Assembly: GCF_018063565.1 (NCBI RefSeq)
Contig: NZ_JAGPBB010000033.1
Location: forward strand, 1 to 38,851
Origin: Rhodoferax sp.
Lineage (GTDB): Bacteria > Pseudomonadota > Gammaproteobacteria > Burkholderiales > Burkholderiaceae_C
Length of the DNA stretch: 38,851 nt
Reading direction: 5' to 3'
A model generated the notes under the pieces. The model saw only the letters and a program-made list of their open reading frames with translations, was not told the origin of the DNA and ran no database searches. This document shows, piece by piece, positions 24,526 through 33,001 of the stretch. How positions within the stretch are numbered: the stretch's first letter is position 1; every line of letters starts with the position of its first letter. The position numbers were made by a program, and so were the translations under genes.

Positions 24526-26136
24526 ATGATGAAATTCACCAAAAACGCGCTGGCGACCGCCATGCTGCTGGGCTGTGCCGGACTGACCCTGGCTGCCACC
24601 ATCCCTGCCGGCGTTCAATTGCACCCCAAACAGGAAATGGTGCGCAACAACGGCTCGGAGCCCGACACGCTTGACCCGGCACGCGCCGAAGGCGTGCCCG
24701 CCAACAACGTCATTCGCGACCTGTTTGAGGGCCTGACCGCCGTAGACGGCGCTGGCAACACGGTGCCTGGCGTGGCCGAGAGCTGGAAACAGGTCGATGC
24801 CAAGACCTGGGTGTTCAAGCTGCGGCAAAACGCCAAGTGGTCCAACGGCGACCCGGTGACGGCAGAAGATTTCATCTACGGCATGCGCCGCTTTGTTGAC
24901 CCCAAGACAGCGTCTGAATACGCCGCCACCTTTGGTATCTTCTTTGTGGGTGGCAAAGAGATTGTTGAAGGCAAGAAACCGCCGACAGAATTGGGCGTGA
25001 AAGCGCTCGACAAATACACGCTGGAGCTGAAAACCCCGTTCCCGGTGGGCTTTATGCCCTCGCTGGTGTCCAACCTGCAACTCGGCCCCGTCCACAAAGC
25101 CAGTCTCGAGAAGAACGGCAAAGACTGGACCAAACCCGGCAACCTGGTGAGCAATGGTGCCTACACCCTGGCCACCTGGGACGTGAACGCCAAGATCGTT
25201 TTGGCCAAAAGCCCCACCTACTGGGATGCCAAGAACGTGCAGATCACCAAGTTCACCTACCTGGCAGTCGAAGACGGCAATGCCGACGTGAAACTGTTTG
25301 AGTCAGGCGAGAACGACATGGTGTACCAGTTGCCGCCAGGCACCTTTGAGAAGTACAAGGCACAGTACCCGAAAGAGATCCACAACTCGCCCATGCTGGG
25401 TCTGCGCTATTACTCGTACCTCAACACCGACCCGCTACTCAAGGACATCAAGGTGCGCAAGGCCTTGTCGATGGCCATTGACCGCGACATCCTGGCGCAG
25501 CGTGTCACCGCAGACGGGCAGAAACCCGCTTATGGCGTGCTGGTGGAAGGCGTCGAGGGCGGCGAGCCCACCACCTACGACTGGACCAGCTGGCCGATGG
25601 ACAAGCGCGTGGCCGAAGCCAAAAAGCTGCTGCTTGAGGCCGGTGTCAAACCCGGCACCAAGCTGAAATTCAGCTACAACACCAGTGAATACCACAAGAA
25701 GATGGCGATTTTTGCAGCCTCCGAGTGGAAAACCAAGCTCGGGCTGGACGTGGAACTGGATGCCATGGAGTTCAAGGTGCTGATCAAGAAGCGCAACGAC
25801 GGTGAGTACCAGATCGCCCGCAACGGCTGGGTGGCCGACTACAACGATGCCACCACCTTTTTGACGCTGGTGCAGTGCGACTCCGACCAGAACGCGCAGA
25901 AAAACTGCAACCGTGAGGCAGAAAAGCTCATCGATGAAGGCAACCAGAGCCTGGATGCGGCCAAGCGCAAGAAGCTCTTGACCCAAGCCTCCAAGATGAT
26001 CATGGACGACTACCCGATGCTGCCGCTGCTGCAATACACCCAGCCGCGTCTGGTCAAGGCCTATGTGGGTGGCTACACCAGCACCAACAGCATGGACCGC
26101 TACCGCGCCAAAGAGTTCTACATCATCAAGCATTGA
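24526..26136 (+). CDS. oppA: Periplasmic oligopeptide-binding protein OppA
   Basis: Substrate-binding lipid-free periplasmic component of an oligopeptide importer. The start is ATG 24526 (MMKFTKN), with GGA about 9 bases upstream; the longer open frame has no signal peptide at its N-terminus. The signal peptide ends ...GLTLAA near residue 24, and the 536-residue length matches OppA/MppA. Family landmarks: MVRNNGSEPDTLDPARAEG, NNVIRDLFEGLTAVD, VPGVAESWKQVDAKTW, GNLVSNGAYTL, AMAIDRDILAQRV-like sequence and RNGWVADYNDATTFL, ending MDRYRAKEFYIIKH, almost as in E. coli OppA/MppA. Peptide specificity, or murein tripeptide use as in MppA, cannot be told. It heads the oppABCDF cluster, with a terminator-like hairpin just after it. 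Confidence 0.95.
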   Translation: MMKFTKNALATAMLLGCAGLTLAATIPAGVQLHPKQEMVRNNGSEPDTLDPARAEGVPANNVIRDLFEGLTAVDGAGNTVPGVAESWKQVDAKTWVFKLRQNAKWSNGDPVTAEDFIYGMRRFVDPKTASEYAATFGIFFVGGKEIVEGKKPPTELGVKALDKYTLELKTPFPVGFMPSLVSNLQLGPVHKASLEKNGKDWTKPGNLVSNGAYTLATWDVNAKIVLAKSPTYWDAKNVQITKFTYLAVEDGNADVKLFESGENDMVYQLPPGTFEKYKAQYPKEIHNSPMLGLRYYSYLNTDPLLKDIKVRKALSMAIDRDILAQRVTADGQKPAYGVLVEGVEGGEPTTYDWTSWPMDKRVAEAKKLLLEAGVKPGTKLKFSYNTSEYHKKMAIFAASEWKTKLGLDVELDAMEFKVLIKKRNDGEYQIARNGWVADYNDATTFLTLVQCDSDQNAQKNCNREAEKLIDEGNQSLDAAKRKKLLTQASKMIMDDYPMLPLLQYTQPRLVKAYVGGYTSTNSMDRYRAKEFYIIKH

Positions 26137-26154
26137 GCCTTTGACTCAAGCTTG

Positions 26155-26191
26155 CCGCCGACCCGTCACACGTGTCGGCGGTTTGTTTTTT
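26155..26191 (+). terminator. Terminator-like hairpin between oppA and oppB
   Basis: CCGCCGAC (26155-26162) pairs with GTCGGCGG (26174-26181), giving an 8-bp GC-rich stem with an 11-base loop, followed by TTTGTTTTTT. It begins 18 bases after the oppA stop. Since oppBCDF follow on the same strand, it most likely terminates part of the transcripts or protects the oppA mRNA 3' end, giving more binding protein than permease. Confidence 0.8.
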
Positions 26192-26246
26192 GCGGGCCGG
26201 ATGCCATAAGCACCTGATCTGCTGACCTGTTACAGGAGTTTTGCTG

Positions 26247-27167
26247 ATGTGGACCTACGCGCTGCGCCGCCTGCTGGCGACCATCCCGACGCTGCTGGCG
26301 GTCATCACGCTGTGCTATTTGCTGCTGCACCTGACCCCCGGCGGCCCGTTTGACACCGAGCACAAGATTCCCGAGGCGGTGCTGGCCAACCTGCAGGCCA
26401 AGTACCATCTCAACGAGCCGCTATGGAAACAGTATTTGCTTTACCTGGGCAGCCTGCTGCAGGGCGACCTGGGCGCGTCTTTTCGCTACGAAGACTGGAG
26501 CGTCAACGATTTGGTGGCCAAAGCCTTGCCGATCTCAGCGGCCATTGGCGGCGGCTCACTGCTGATGGCGATTTTTATTGGCGTGGCGCTTGGCACCATG
26601 GCAGCACTCAAACAAAACAGCCTGGCCGACTACCTGACCATGATGATGAGCAGCGTGGGCAGCGTGTTCCCGTCGTTCGTCATCGGACCGCTGCTGATTC
26701 TGGTGTTTGCGTTGTGGCTGGGCCTGGCACCGGCGGGTGGCTGGGACAACTTTGCGCCACGCTACATGGTGCTGCCGATGGCGCTGCTGATCTTCATCAA
26801 CGTGGCCACCATCGCCCGGGTGATGCGCGGCAGCATGATCGAGGTGCTGGGCAGCAACTTCATCCGCACCGCACGTGCCAAGGGCTTGCCGATGCGCACG
26901 CTGGTGCTGCGCCACGCCATGAAACCGGCGCTGCTGCCGGTGGTGTCGCTGATCGGGCCGATGGCGATCTCCTCCATCACCTCGGCCGTGGTGACCGAGT
27001 CGGTGTTTTCACTGCCGGGGCTGGGCAAGCTGATTGTGACGGGTGCGAGCAACCGCGACTACACCCTGGTGCTGGGTCTGGTGGTGCTGGTGACGGTCGT
27101 CACGGTGGTGTTTAACCTGCTGGTCGACCTGGCCTACGCGCTGCTGGACCCCAAGATTCGCTATTGA
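26247..27167 (+). CDS. oppB: Oligopeptide ABC transporter permease OppB
   Basis: Inner-membrane permease subunit, 306 residues, with about six transmembrane helices. ATG 26247 is chosen over TTG 26241 because AGGAG lies 8 bases before it. The N-terminal MWTYALRRLLATIPTLLAVI helix and TPGGPFD loop are typical OppB features. The EAA-type coupling loop FIRTARAKGLPMRTLVLRHA contacts an ATPase subunit. FSLPGLGKLI and DPKIRY close the protein. It is separated from oppA by the hairpin at 26155-26191 and from oppC by a 60-base gap holding an intergenic repeat. Confidence 0.95.
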   Translation: MWTYALRRLLATIPTLLAVITLCYLLLHLTPGGPFDTEHKIPEAVLANLQAKYHLNEPLWKQYLLYLGSLLQGDLGASFRYEDWSVNDLVAKALPISAAIGGGSLLMAIFIGVALGTMAALKQNSLADYLTMMMSSVGSVFPSFVIGPLLILVFALWLGLAPAGGWDNFAPRYMVLPMALLIFINVATIARVMRGSMIEVLGSNFIRTARAKGLPMRTLVLRHAMKPALLPVVSLIGPMAISSITSAVVTESVFSLPGLGKLIVTGASNRDYTLVLGLVVLVTVVTVVFNLLVDLAYALLDPKIRY

Positions 27168-27173
27168 ATGTAT

Positions 27174-27217
27174 TGCTACCAGCGTTTATTGCATAAGCGC
27201 TAGAGGCGATTTTGACC
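27174..27217 (+). repeat. Intergenic hairpin repeat (copy 2) between oppB and oppC
   Basis: TGCTACC is followed by AGCGTTTAT (27181-27189), TGC and ATAAGCGCT (27193-27201), a 9-bp stem with one G-T wobble, then AGAGGCGATTTTGACC. It fills almost the whole 60-base oppB-oppC gap inside an operon. The arrangement matches copies at 12435-12488 and 35229-35282 and is the closest of the three to the form I remember from Comamonadaceae intergenic regions. Confidence 0.6.
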
Positions 27218-27227
27218 CAATATTCAC

Positions 27228-28139
27228 ATGTTCAAAAACAAAGATGACGCGCTGGTGGCCAGCCTTGGTGCAGCGCTGGAGCCCGAGCTACAGGGCCACA
27301 GCCTGTGGTACTCGGCGCGCCTGCGCTTTATGCGTAACCGGGCGGCGGTATTCAGCCTGGGGCTGCTGTCACTGATCACCTTGGCCTGCATCGTCGGCCC
27401 GTGGCTGCTACCGCACGCGTTTGACTCCGCCGACTGGGACGCCATGAGCAAGCCGCCCACACTGCAGAACTGGCACCTGTTTGGCACCGACGACTCCGGG
27501 CGCGACCTGCTGGTGCGCACCCTGATGGGCGGGCGCGTGTCGCTGATGGTCGGGCTGATGGCCACGCTCTCATCGGTCAGCCTGGGCATTGCCTGGGGTG
27601 CCGTGGCCGGTTTTATGGGTGGCAAGGTGGACGCGGTGATGATGCGCGTGGTGGACATGATGTACGCCGTGCCCTACCTTCTGATTGCGATCTTGATGGT
27701 CACGCTGCTGGGGCGTGCCTTTTACCTGGTGGTGATCACCATCACCGTGTTTTCATGGATGGACATGGCTCGCGTGGTGCGCGGCCAAACCTTGTCGCTT
27801 CGAAGCAAAGAGTTCGTTGAAGCCGCGCGCGCCATTGGCGTGCCGACGCGTCGCATCATCTTCGGGCACATCGTGCCCAACCTGCTGGGCATTGTGGTGA
27901 TCTACACCACCGTCACCGTACCGGGGGTGATACTGACCGAATCGGTGCTGTCGTTCCTGGGGCTTGGCATTCAGGAGCCGATGACGAGCTGGGGCGTGCT
28001 GATCCATGACGGCGCCCAGGTGATGGAAATCTCGCCGTGGATCTTGATCTTTCCCGGCTTGATGCTCTCAGCCGCGCTGTATTGCTTCAACTACATTGGC
28101 GACGGGCTGCGCGATGCACTCGACCCCAAAGACCGATAG
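27228..28139 (+). CDS. oppC: Oligopeptide ABC transporter permease OppC
   Basis: Second permease subunit, 303 residues, with an N-terminal cytoplasmic tail (MFKNKDDAL...) and about six transmembrane helices. Typical OppC/DppC landmarks: HLFGTDDSGRDLLVRTLMGGRVSL after the first helix, MMRVVDMMYAVPYLL, the coupling loop FVEAARAIGVPTRRIIFGHIVPN, and FLGLGIQEPMTSWGVLI followed by GLRDALDPKDR. There is no strong ribosome binding site before the ATG (AATATTCACATG), so expression may depend on transcription from upstream. oppD starts 9 bases after its stop. Confidence 0.95.
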   Translation: MFKNKDDALVASLGAALEPELQGHSLWYSARLRFMRNRAAVFSLGLLSLITLACIVGPWLLPHAFDSADWDAMSKPPTLQNWHLFGTDDSGRDLLVRTLMGGRVSLMVGLMATLSSVSLGIAWGAVAGFMGGKVDAVMMRVVDMMYAVPYLLIAILMVTLLGRAFYLVVITITVFSWMDMARVVRGQTLSLRSKEFVEAARAIGVPTRRIIFGHIVPNLLGIVVIYTTVTVPGVILTESVLSFLGLGIQEPMTSWGVLIHDGAQVMEISPWILIFPGLMLSAALYCFNYIGDGLRDALDPKDR

Positions 28140-28148
28140 GGCTTGGCC

Positions 28149-29153
28149 ATGAACTTGCTTGAAGTCAAAGACCTCGCCGTGCAGTTTGCGACCCAGGATG
28201 GCACGGTCTATGCCGTCAATGGCCTGAGTTTTGCCCTGGACAAGGGGCAAACGCTGGGCATTGTGGGCGAAAGCGGCTCGGGCAAAAGCCAGACCGTCTT
28301 GGCGCTGATGGGCTTGCTGGCGCGCAATGGCCGCGCCACGGGCCATGCGCTGTACCACGGGCAAAACCTACTGACACTGCCCGCACCGGAGCTGAACCGG
28401 ATCCGCGGCAACCGCATGGCGATGATTTTTCAGGACCCGATGACCTCGCTCAACCCCTACCTGACGGTGGAGCGGCAAATGACCGAGGTGCTGCAACTGC
28501 ACAAGGGGCAAGACCGCGCCTCGGCGCGTGCTGCGTCTGTGCGCATGCTCGACGCAGTGCGTATCCCCGAAGCCGCCAAGCGCGTGGACATGTACCCGCA
28601 CGAGTTCTCAGGCGGCATGCGCCAGCGCGTGATGATTGCCATGGCGCTGCTGTGCGAGCCCGAGGTGCTGATTGCCGACGAGCCCACCACCGCCCTGGAC
28701 GTGACGGTGCAGGCACAAATGCTGCTGCTGCTGCGCGACCTGCAGCAGGACTTTGGCACCGCCATTGTGCTGATCACACACGATCTGGGCGTGGTGGCCG
28801 GGCTGTGCGACCAGGTGGTGGTGATGTACGGCGGGCGTGTGATGGAGCAGGGCAACGCGCAGCAACTCTTCAAGAACGCCACCCACCCGTACACGCTGGG
28901 CCTGCTCAAAGCCGTGCCGCGCATGGACCGCGATGACGCGTCGCTGCTGGCCATTCCCGGTGCACCACCCAATATGGCGCGCCTGCCCAAAGGCTGCCCG
29001 TTCAGCCCGCGCTGCACCTTGGCCGATGCGCGATGCCACAGCACACTGGCACCGCTGCAGAGCCTGGCCGCACCGAGCGGTCACCTGCGCGCCTGCCACC
29101 GCGAAATCGCCACGGTGCAAGCCGCCGTGCAACAGGAGGCCGCCCATGGCTGA
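28149..29153 (+). CDS. oppD: Oligopeptide ABC transporter ATPase OppD
   Basis: Cytoplasmic ATPase of the importer, 334 residues. The start is ATG 28149 (MNLLEVKDLAVQF); TTG 28143 is a less likely alternative. Walker A GESGSGKSQ, Q-loop IFQDPMTSLNPYL, ABC signature FSGGMRQRV, Walker B VLIADEPTTALD and switch LITHDLGVVAG are all present. The C-terminal oligopeptide/dipeptide domain has PYTLGLLKAVPRMD and a Cys motif, KGCPFSPRCTLADARC, with a later HLRACH, which in related ATPases binds an Fe-S cluster or metal. It overlaps oppF by 8 bases (ATGGCTGA). Confidence 0.95.
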   Translation: MNLLEVKDLAVQFATQDGTVYAVNGLSFALDKGQTLGIVGESGSGKSQTVLALMGLLARNGRATGHALYHGQNLLTLPAPELNRIRGNRMAMIFQDPMTSLNPYLTVERQMTEVLQLHKGQDRASARAASVRMLDAVRIPEAAKRVDMYPHEFSGGMRQRVMIAMALLCEPEVLIADEPTTALDVTVQAQMLLLLRDLQQDFGTAIVLITHDLGVVAGLCDQVVVMYGGRVMEQGNAQQLFKNATHPYTLGLLKAVPRMDRDDASLLAIPGAPPNMARLPKGCPFSPRCTLADARCHSTLAPLQSLAAPSGHLRACHREIATVQAAVQQEAAHG

Positions 29154-30138
29154 TACCCGCCAACCCATTCTGTCGGTGCGCGACGTCAAGGTCGAGTTCA
29201 GCATCAAGGATGCCAAAGCCTGGCCGTGGACCCCACCGCGCAGCCTCAAAGCCGTGGGCGGCATCTCGTTTGACCTGTACGCGGGTGAAACGCTGGGCGT
29301 GGTGGGCGAGTCAGGCTGTGGCAAATCCACCCTGGCGCGCGCGTTGCTCAACCTCAACCCGGCCAAGTCCGGCAGCATCCGCTGGATGGGGCAGGAAATG
29401 CAGGGGGCTTCTGAATCAGCCTGGCTGTCGGTGCGCAAAGACATCCAGATGATCTTCCAGGACCCGTTGGCCAGCCTGGACCCGCGCATGACGGTGGCGC
29501 AAATCATTGCCGAGCCGCTGCGCACGCACCACCCTGAGCTCAGTCACGACGCTGTGATGACCCGGGTGCGCGCCATTATGGGGCGCGTGGGCCTGACGGC
29601 GCAGCAGATCAACCGCTACCCGCACGAATTCTCTGGCGGGCAGTGCCAACGCATCGGCATTGCGCGCGCGCTGATTCTGCAGCCCAAGCTGATCGTGTGC
29701 GACGAGCCGGTGTCCGCGCTGGACGTATCGATTCAGGCACAGATCATCAATTTGCTCAAAGAGCTGCAGGCCGAGTTTGGCCTGGCACTGATCTTTATCG
29801 CGCATGACCTTGCGGTGGTACGCCACATCAGCCACCGCGTGATGGTGATGTACCTGGGCCGCGCGATGGAGTTTGCCGACAAACACGCGCTGTACACCGA
29901 CCCGCGGCACCCCTACACCCAGGCTCTGCTCTCGGCCATTCCGATCCCTGACCCGGAGCTGGAGCGCAACAAGGTGGTGCAACTGCTGCAAGGCGACCTG
30001 CCGTCGCCGATGAATCCGCCTTCAGGCTGTGTGTTTCGCACCCGCTGCCCCAAAGCGCAGGCACAGTGTGCGGATGCCGTACCCGAACTGCGCACCACGA
30101 CAACGCCCGGCTCGCAAGTGGCCTGCCTATTGACATGA
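29146..30138 (+). CDS. oppF: Oligopeptide ABC transporter ATPase OppF
   Basis: Second ATPase of the importer, 330 residues. The frame is open to 28933 within oppD, but the true start is ATG 29146 behind AGGAGG, overlapping the oppD stop. An insert after the first strand (AWPWTPPRSLKAVGG) is typical of OppF. Walker A is GESGCGKST, Q-loop IFQDPLASLDPR, signature FSGGQCQRIGIARAL, Walker B LIVCDEPVSALD and switch FIAHDLAVVRH. The signature motif has QCQR, where QRQR is more common. The C-terminal domain has PYTQALLSAIPIPDPE and the Cys set GCVFRTRCPKAQAQC. A strong terminator follows 7 bases after the stop, closing the operon. Confidence 0.95.
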   Translation: MADTRQPILSVRDVKVEFSIKDAKAWPWTPPRSLKAVGGISFDLYAGETLGVVGESGCGKSTLARALLNLNPAKSGSIRWMGQEMQGASESAWLSVRKDIQMIFQDPLASLDPRMTVAQIIAEPLRTHHPELSHDAVMTRVRAIMGRVGLTAQQINRYPHEFSGGQCQRIGIARALILQPKLIVCDEPVSALDVSIQAQIINLLKELQAEFGLALIFIAHDLAVVRHISHRVMVMYLGRAMEFADKHALYTDPRHPYTQALLSAIPIPDPELERNKVVQLLQGDLPSPMNPPSGCVFRTRCPKAQAQCADAVPELRTTTTPGSQVACLLT

Positions 30139-30145
30139 CGGCCAC

Positions 30146-30180
30146 GCCAATCGCATGGCGCCCCATGCGATTGGCTTCTT
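30146..30180 (+). terminator. Terminator of the opp operon
   Basis: A perfect 13-bp inverted repeat (GCCAATCGCATGG at 30146-30158 and CCATGCGATTGGC at 30163-30175) surrounds a 4-base loop and is followed by TTCTT. The T-run is short, but the stem is long and lies 7 bases after the oppF stop. The remaining gap to 30389 shows nothing I can assign beyond an in-frame extension of the next gene. Confidence 0.8.
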
Positions 30181-30389
30181 CCGCAGTCTGCAGACCTGTC
30201 GCAATGACGCGCAGCCCCCAGTCTTGCGAGCCAACCCAGGTCACCTTAAGAATGGGTTAAGAACGCTTGAGTAAGCTATTGCTTCTTCCAAGGGAAGGAA
30301 ATCAAGGTGCTTGCCAGGTTTGCGTTGATGAATGGTCTACCGCGAAGGGGCATGCCTTTCGGAATTTTTCACACCGGAAACGGCTTGCC

Positions 30390-31661
30390 ATGACATCCCT
30401 GCAGCTTTTCCTTTGGATTGTGGGCGCCATCCTCTTGCAGTTGGCGATCTACCTTGGCATTGTTTTTTCACGCCACTGGCTGAACTACCAGACCCTGCGC
30501 CTGAGTGTCGAACGTGGCGAGCTACCGACTGCGCTGGCGCCCGACCCGCTTGAATCTGAAAACCTGCCTGCGGCGTGGAGCGGACTGCGCGACTTCAAGG
30601 TGATTCGCAAGGTGGTTGAAGATGAGGCGCAGGACATCTGCTCGTTTTATCTGGCTCCACAGGACGCACAGCCCTTGCCGCATTTTTGGCCCGGTCAGTT
30701 CTTGACCTTTCGACTGGCGATTGCAACAGCAGACGGTGACGCCGAGCGGCTAACGCGCTGCTATTCGCTGTCGGACGCACCGCGTCAAGATGCCTATCGG
30801 GTGTCCATCAAGCGCGTGCCCGCCCAAAACAGCCATGCGCCCGGGCGCTCGTCGAACTTCTTTCATGATCAGGTTCAGGTGGGCAGCGTCCTGCAGCTGC
30901 GCGCGCCCGCAGGGCACTTTCATATTGACGCTGGCCATGGACCGGTGGTGCTGATTGCTGGCGGCATCGGCATCACACCCATGCTGAGCATGCTCAACTG
31001 GTGCCTGCCCGCCCAGCCCGGGCGCGAGGTCTGGCTGTTTTATGGGGCGCGCACCCGCCATGAACTGATGGCGCATGGGCACCTGAAGGCATTGGCCGAC
31101 CAACACCCGAACTTTCACCTGCATATTTGCCTGAGCCAAGCCGCTACGGGTGACGTGGCGCGACAAGACGATCAGCATCCTGGTCGGGTGGATGTAGCGC
31201 TGCTGCGCCGGTTGCTGCCGCTCAAGCCCTACCACTACTATCTGTGCGGCCCTGCCCAAATGCTGGAAACCATGGTGCCGGCGCTGGAGGACTGGGGCGT
31301 GCCGGATGCACACATCCATTTTGAAGCCTTTGGCCCGGCCAGCGTCAGACGCAAAAACGCGGGGACCTCAGCGATGGAGGATGAACCGGGTTCCGCCACA
31401 GGCCAAGTCGTCACGGTGACTCTTGCCAGATCTGGCAAGCAATTCGCTTGGGACGCCGCCGCGGGCAATTTGCTCGACTGGGCCGAATCGCATGGTATTG
31501 CTGTGGATTCAGGTTGCCGCTCGGGTAGCTGCGGCAGTTGCCAGACCCGCATTGCCGCAGGCCAGGTGCGCTATCGGCAGAAGCCAGACTTTGACCCGGA
31601 ACCCGGTAGCTGCCTGATGTGCGTGTGCCAACCCAAAACCAGTGTGACCCTGGAGCTCTAG
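30390..31661 (+). CDS. Membrane-anchored NAD(P)H:flavin/[2Fe-2S] oxidoreductase
   Basis: 423 residues. The frame is open from 30267, but ATG 30390 (MTSLQLFLW) follows GGAAA and starts directly with the membrane helix (residues ~4-27). The FNR-type core follows: FAD-binding RCYSLSDAP and the flavin stretch KRVPAQNSHAPGRSSNFFHD (~125-160), then NAD-binding VVLIAGGIGITPMLSM and the terminal YYLCGPAQMLE. A C-terminal plant-type ferredoxin domain holds Cys376, Cys381, Cys384 and Cys408/411 in GCRSGSCGSCQ and CLMCVC. It resembles Hcr-like and phthalate-dioxygenase-reductase-like flavoproteins but is membrane-bound. It adjoins the b-type membrane protein (stop and ATG 1 base apart) and the octaheme cytochrome, suggesting a one-operon electron path from NAD(P)H to the periplasm. 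Confidence 0.87.
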   Translation: MTSLQLFLWIVGAILLQLAIYLGIVFSRHWLNYQTLRLSVERGELPTALAPDPLESENLPAAWSGLRDFKVIRKVVEDEAQDICSFYLAPQDAQPLPHFWPGQFLTFRLAIATADGDAERLTRCYSLSDAPRQDAYRVSIKRVPAQNSHAPGRSSNFFHDQVQVGSVLQLRAPAGHFHIDAGHGPVVLIAGGIGITPMLSMLNWCLPAQPGREVWLFYGARTRHELMAHGHLKALADQHPNFHLHICLSQAATGDVARQDDQHPGRVDVALLRRLLPLKPYHYYLCGPAQMLETMVPALEDWGVPDAHIHFEAFGPASVRRKNAGTSAMEDEPGSATGQVVTVTLARSGKQFAWDAAAGNLLDWAESHGIAVDSGCRSGSCGSCQTRIAAGQVRYRQKPDFDPEPGSCLMCVCQPKTSVTLEL

Positions 31662-32240
31662 ATGGAAAAATCCCTCTGGCGTCGTCATGTACTGCCCTTT
31701 ACCTTTTTGCTCGGCGCAATGGCTGCGGCAGCCATTGCCGGTGACTACCTGCTGCATTGGTTCAAGCTGGTGTGGGTCGGTCGCTATTTGGGCATCCCCG
31801 GCACGCTGCTGATCATCGGGTCACTGTATTACTCTCTGCGCAAGCGCAAGTATGTGAGTAGCGGCGAGCCCAAGATGCTGCTGAAACTGCACGAATACAG
31901 CGCCTGGCTGGGCTCGCTGATGGTGCTGATCCACGCCGGCGTGCATTTCAACGCCATCCTTCCCTGGCTGGCCACGGTGGCGATGGGCATCAACGTGATC
32001 AGCGGCCTGGTGGGCAAGATGTTGCTTAACAGCGCGCGCCGACATGTGCAAGGCCAGCGCAGCCATTTCCAACTGCGCGGCCTGTCAAAACCCGAGGTGG
32101 AGCAGGCGGTGTTCTGGGATGCGGTAGCGCTGGACGCCATGGCGCGCTGGCGCAAGGTGCACATCCCGATCTTTATCGTGTTTTCGGTATTGGCACTGGG
32201 CCACATCGTCAGCGTGTTTTTGTTCTGGGGCTGGGTATGA
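31662..32240 (+). CDS. Small predicted diheme b-type membrane cytochrome
   Basis: 192 residues with about five hydrophobic helices (~10-33, 41-58, 73-93, 99-120, 165-190). His77 and His91 lie 14 residues apart on helix 3, and His167 and His181 lie 14 apart on helix 5. This is the spacing of the two heme-ligand pairs on helices B and D of cytochrome b, and helices 3 and 5 run in the same direction. Two stacked b hemes are therefore a reasonable model. The loop between helices 4 and 5 is basic (NSARRHVQGQRSH), which fits a cytoplasmic position. No c-type heme motif is present. The start directly follows the reductase stop and the end overlaps the octaheme gene by 4 bases (ATGA). The family is not one I can name. 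Confidence 0.75.
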   Translation: MEKSLWRRHVLPFTFLLGAMAAAAIAGDYLLHWFKLVWVGRYLGIPGTLLIIGSLYYSLRKRKYVSSGEPKMLLKLHEYSAWLGSLMVLIHAGVHFNAILPWLATVAMGINVISGLVGKMLLNSARRHVQGQRSHFQLRGLSKPEVEQAVFWDAVALDAMARWRKVHIPIFIVFSVLALGHIVSVFLFWGWV

Positions 32241-32965
32241 ACAAGTGGCTGAAGATCATCCTGGCCTTCAATCTGGGGCTGTTGGCGGCGCTGGTGTTTA
32301 TCTACCCCGAGCTGATGGTGAGCCCGGGCAAGCTCATTCCCGGCCACAAGGCGCTGGAGGGCGACTGTTTTGCCTGCCATGCGCCGTTGACCGGTGCCAG
32401 TTCGCTGCGTTGCACCAGTTGCCACAAGCCAGCCGACATTGGCCTGCTGGCCACCAACGGGCGGGTGCTAACCAAGCCAGCCACCAAGGCCGCCTTCCAC
32501 CAGGAGCTGAGCAGCCAGGACTGCGTGGCCTGCCACAGCGACCATGCCGGTGTCAAACGCTTTGCCCGCGCCCGCTCGTTTGACCACAACCTGCTTAAGA
32601 AAGCCACGCGCGATCAATGCCAGACCTGCCACAAAACCCCGACTGATTCGCTGCACAAGCAAATTACCGGCAACTGCCTGCAGTGCCATACGCAGGAGAA
32701 ATGGACCCCCGCCACCTTTGACCACAACCAATATTTTGTACTCGACCGCGACCACAACGAAACCTGTGTCACCTGTCATGTGCGCAACGACTACAGCCGT
32801 TTCACCTGCTACGGCTGCCACGAGCACACGCCCGACAACATCCGGCGCAAGCACATCAAGGAAGGCATCAGCAAGTTTGACAATTGTGTGGAGTGCCATC
32901 GCAGCGCCGATGAGCACGACATCAAGGGCCGCAATGAAGGTCGTGGCAAGCGTGACAATGACTAA
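32237..32965 (+). CDS. Membrane-anchored octaheme c-type cytochrome
   Basis: 242 residues with eight CXXCH heme sites at residues 44-48, 59-63, 96-100, 128-132, 147-151, 177-181, 191-195 and 217-221 (CFACH, CTSCH, CVACH, CQTCH, CLQCH, CVTCH, CYGCH, CVECH). Ten other His residues (such as GHKAL, FHQEL, FDHN twice, RKHIK) are enough to supply bis-His ligands for all eight. One N-terminal hydrophobic helix (~5-27) without a clear cleavage site suggests an inner-membrane anchor with the hemes in the periplasm. Short spacing and low aromatic content resemble class III/c7-type multiheme proteins. The last ~20 residues are charged and heme-free. It overlaps the b-type gene by 4 bases. Likely electron acceptor: a periplasmic or extracellular partner not in this window. 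Confidence 0.93.
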   Translation: MNKWLKIILAFNLGLLAALVFIYPELMVSPGKLIPGHKALEGDCFACHAPLTGASSLRCTSCHKPADIGLLATNGRVLTKPATKAAFHQELSSQDCVACHSDHAGVKRFARARSFDHNLLKKATRDQCQTCHKTPTDSLHKQITGNCLQCHTQEKWTPATFDHNQYFVLDRDHNETCVTCHVRNDYSRFTCYGCHEHTPDNIRRKHIKEGISKFDNCVECHRSADEHDIKGRNEGRGKRDND

Positions 32966-33001
32966 CCCAACACCGCAAGACCACTGATCGACATTCCCCC
33001 G

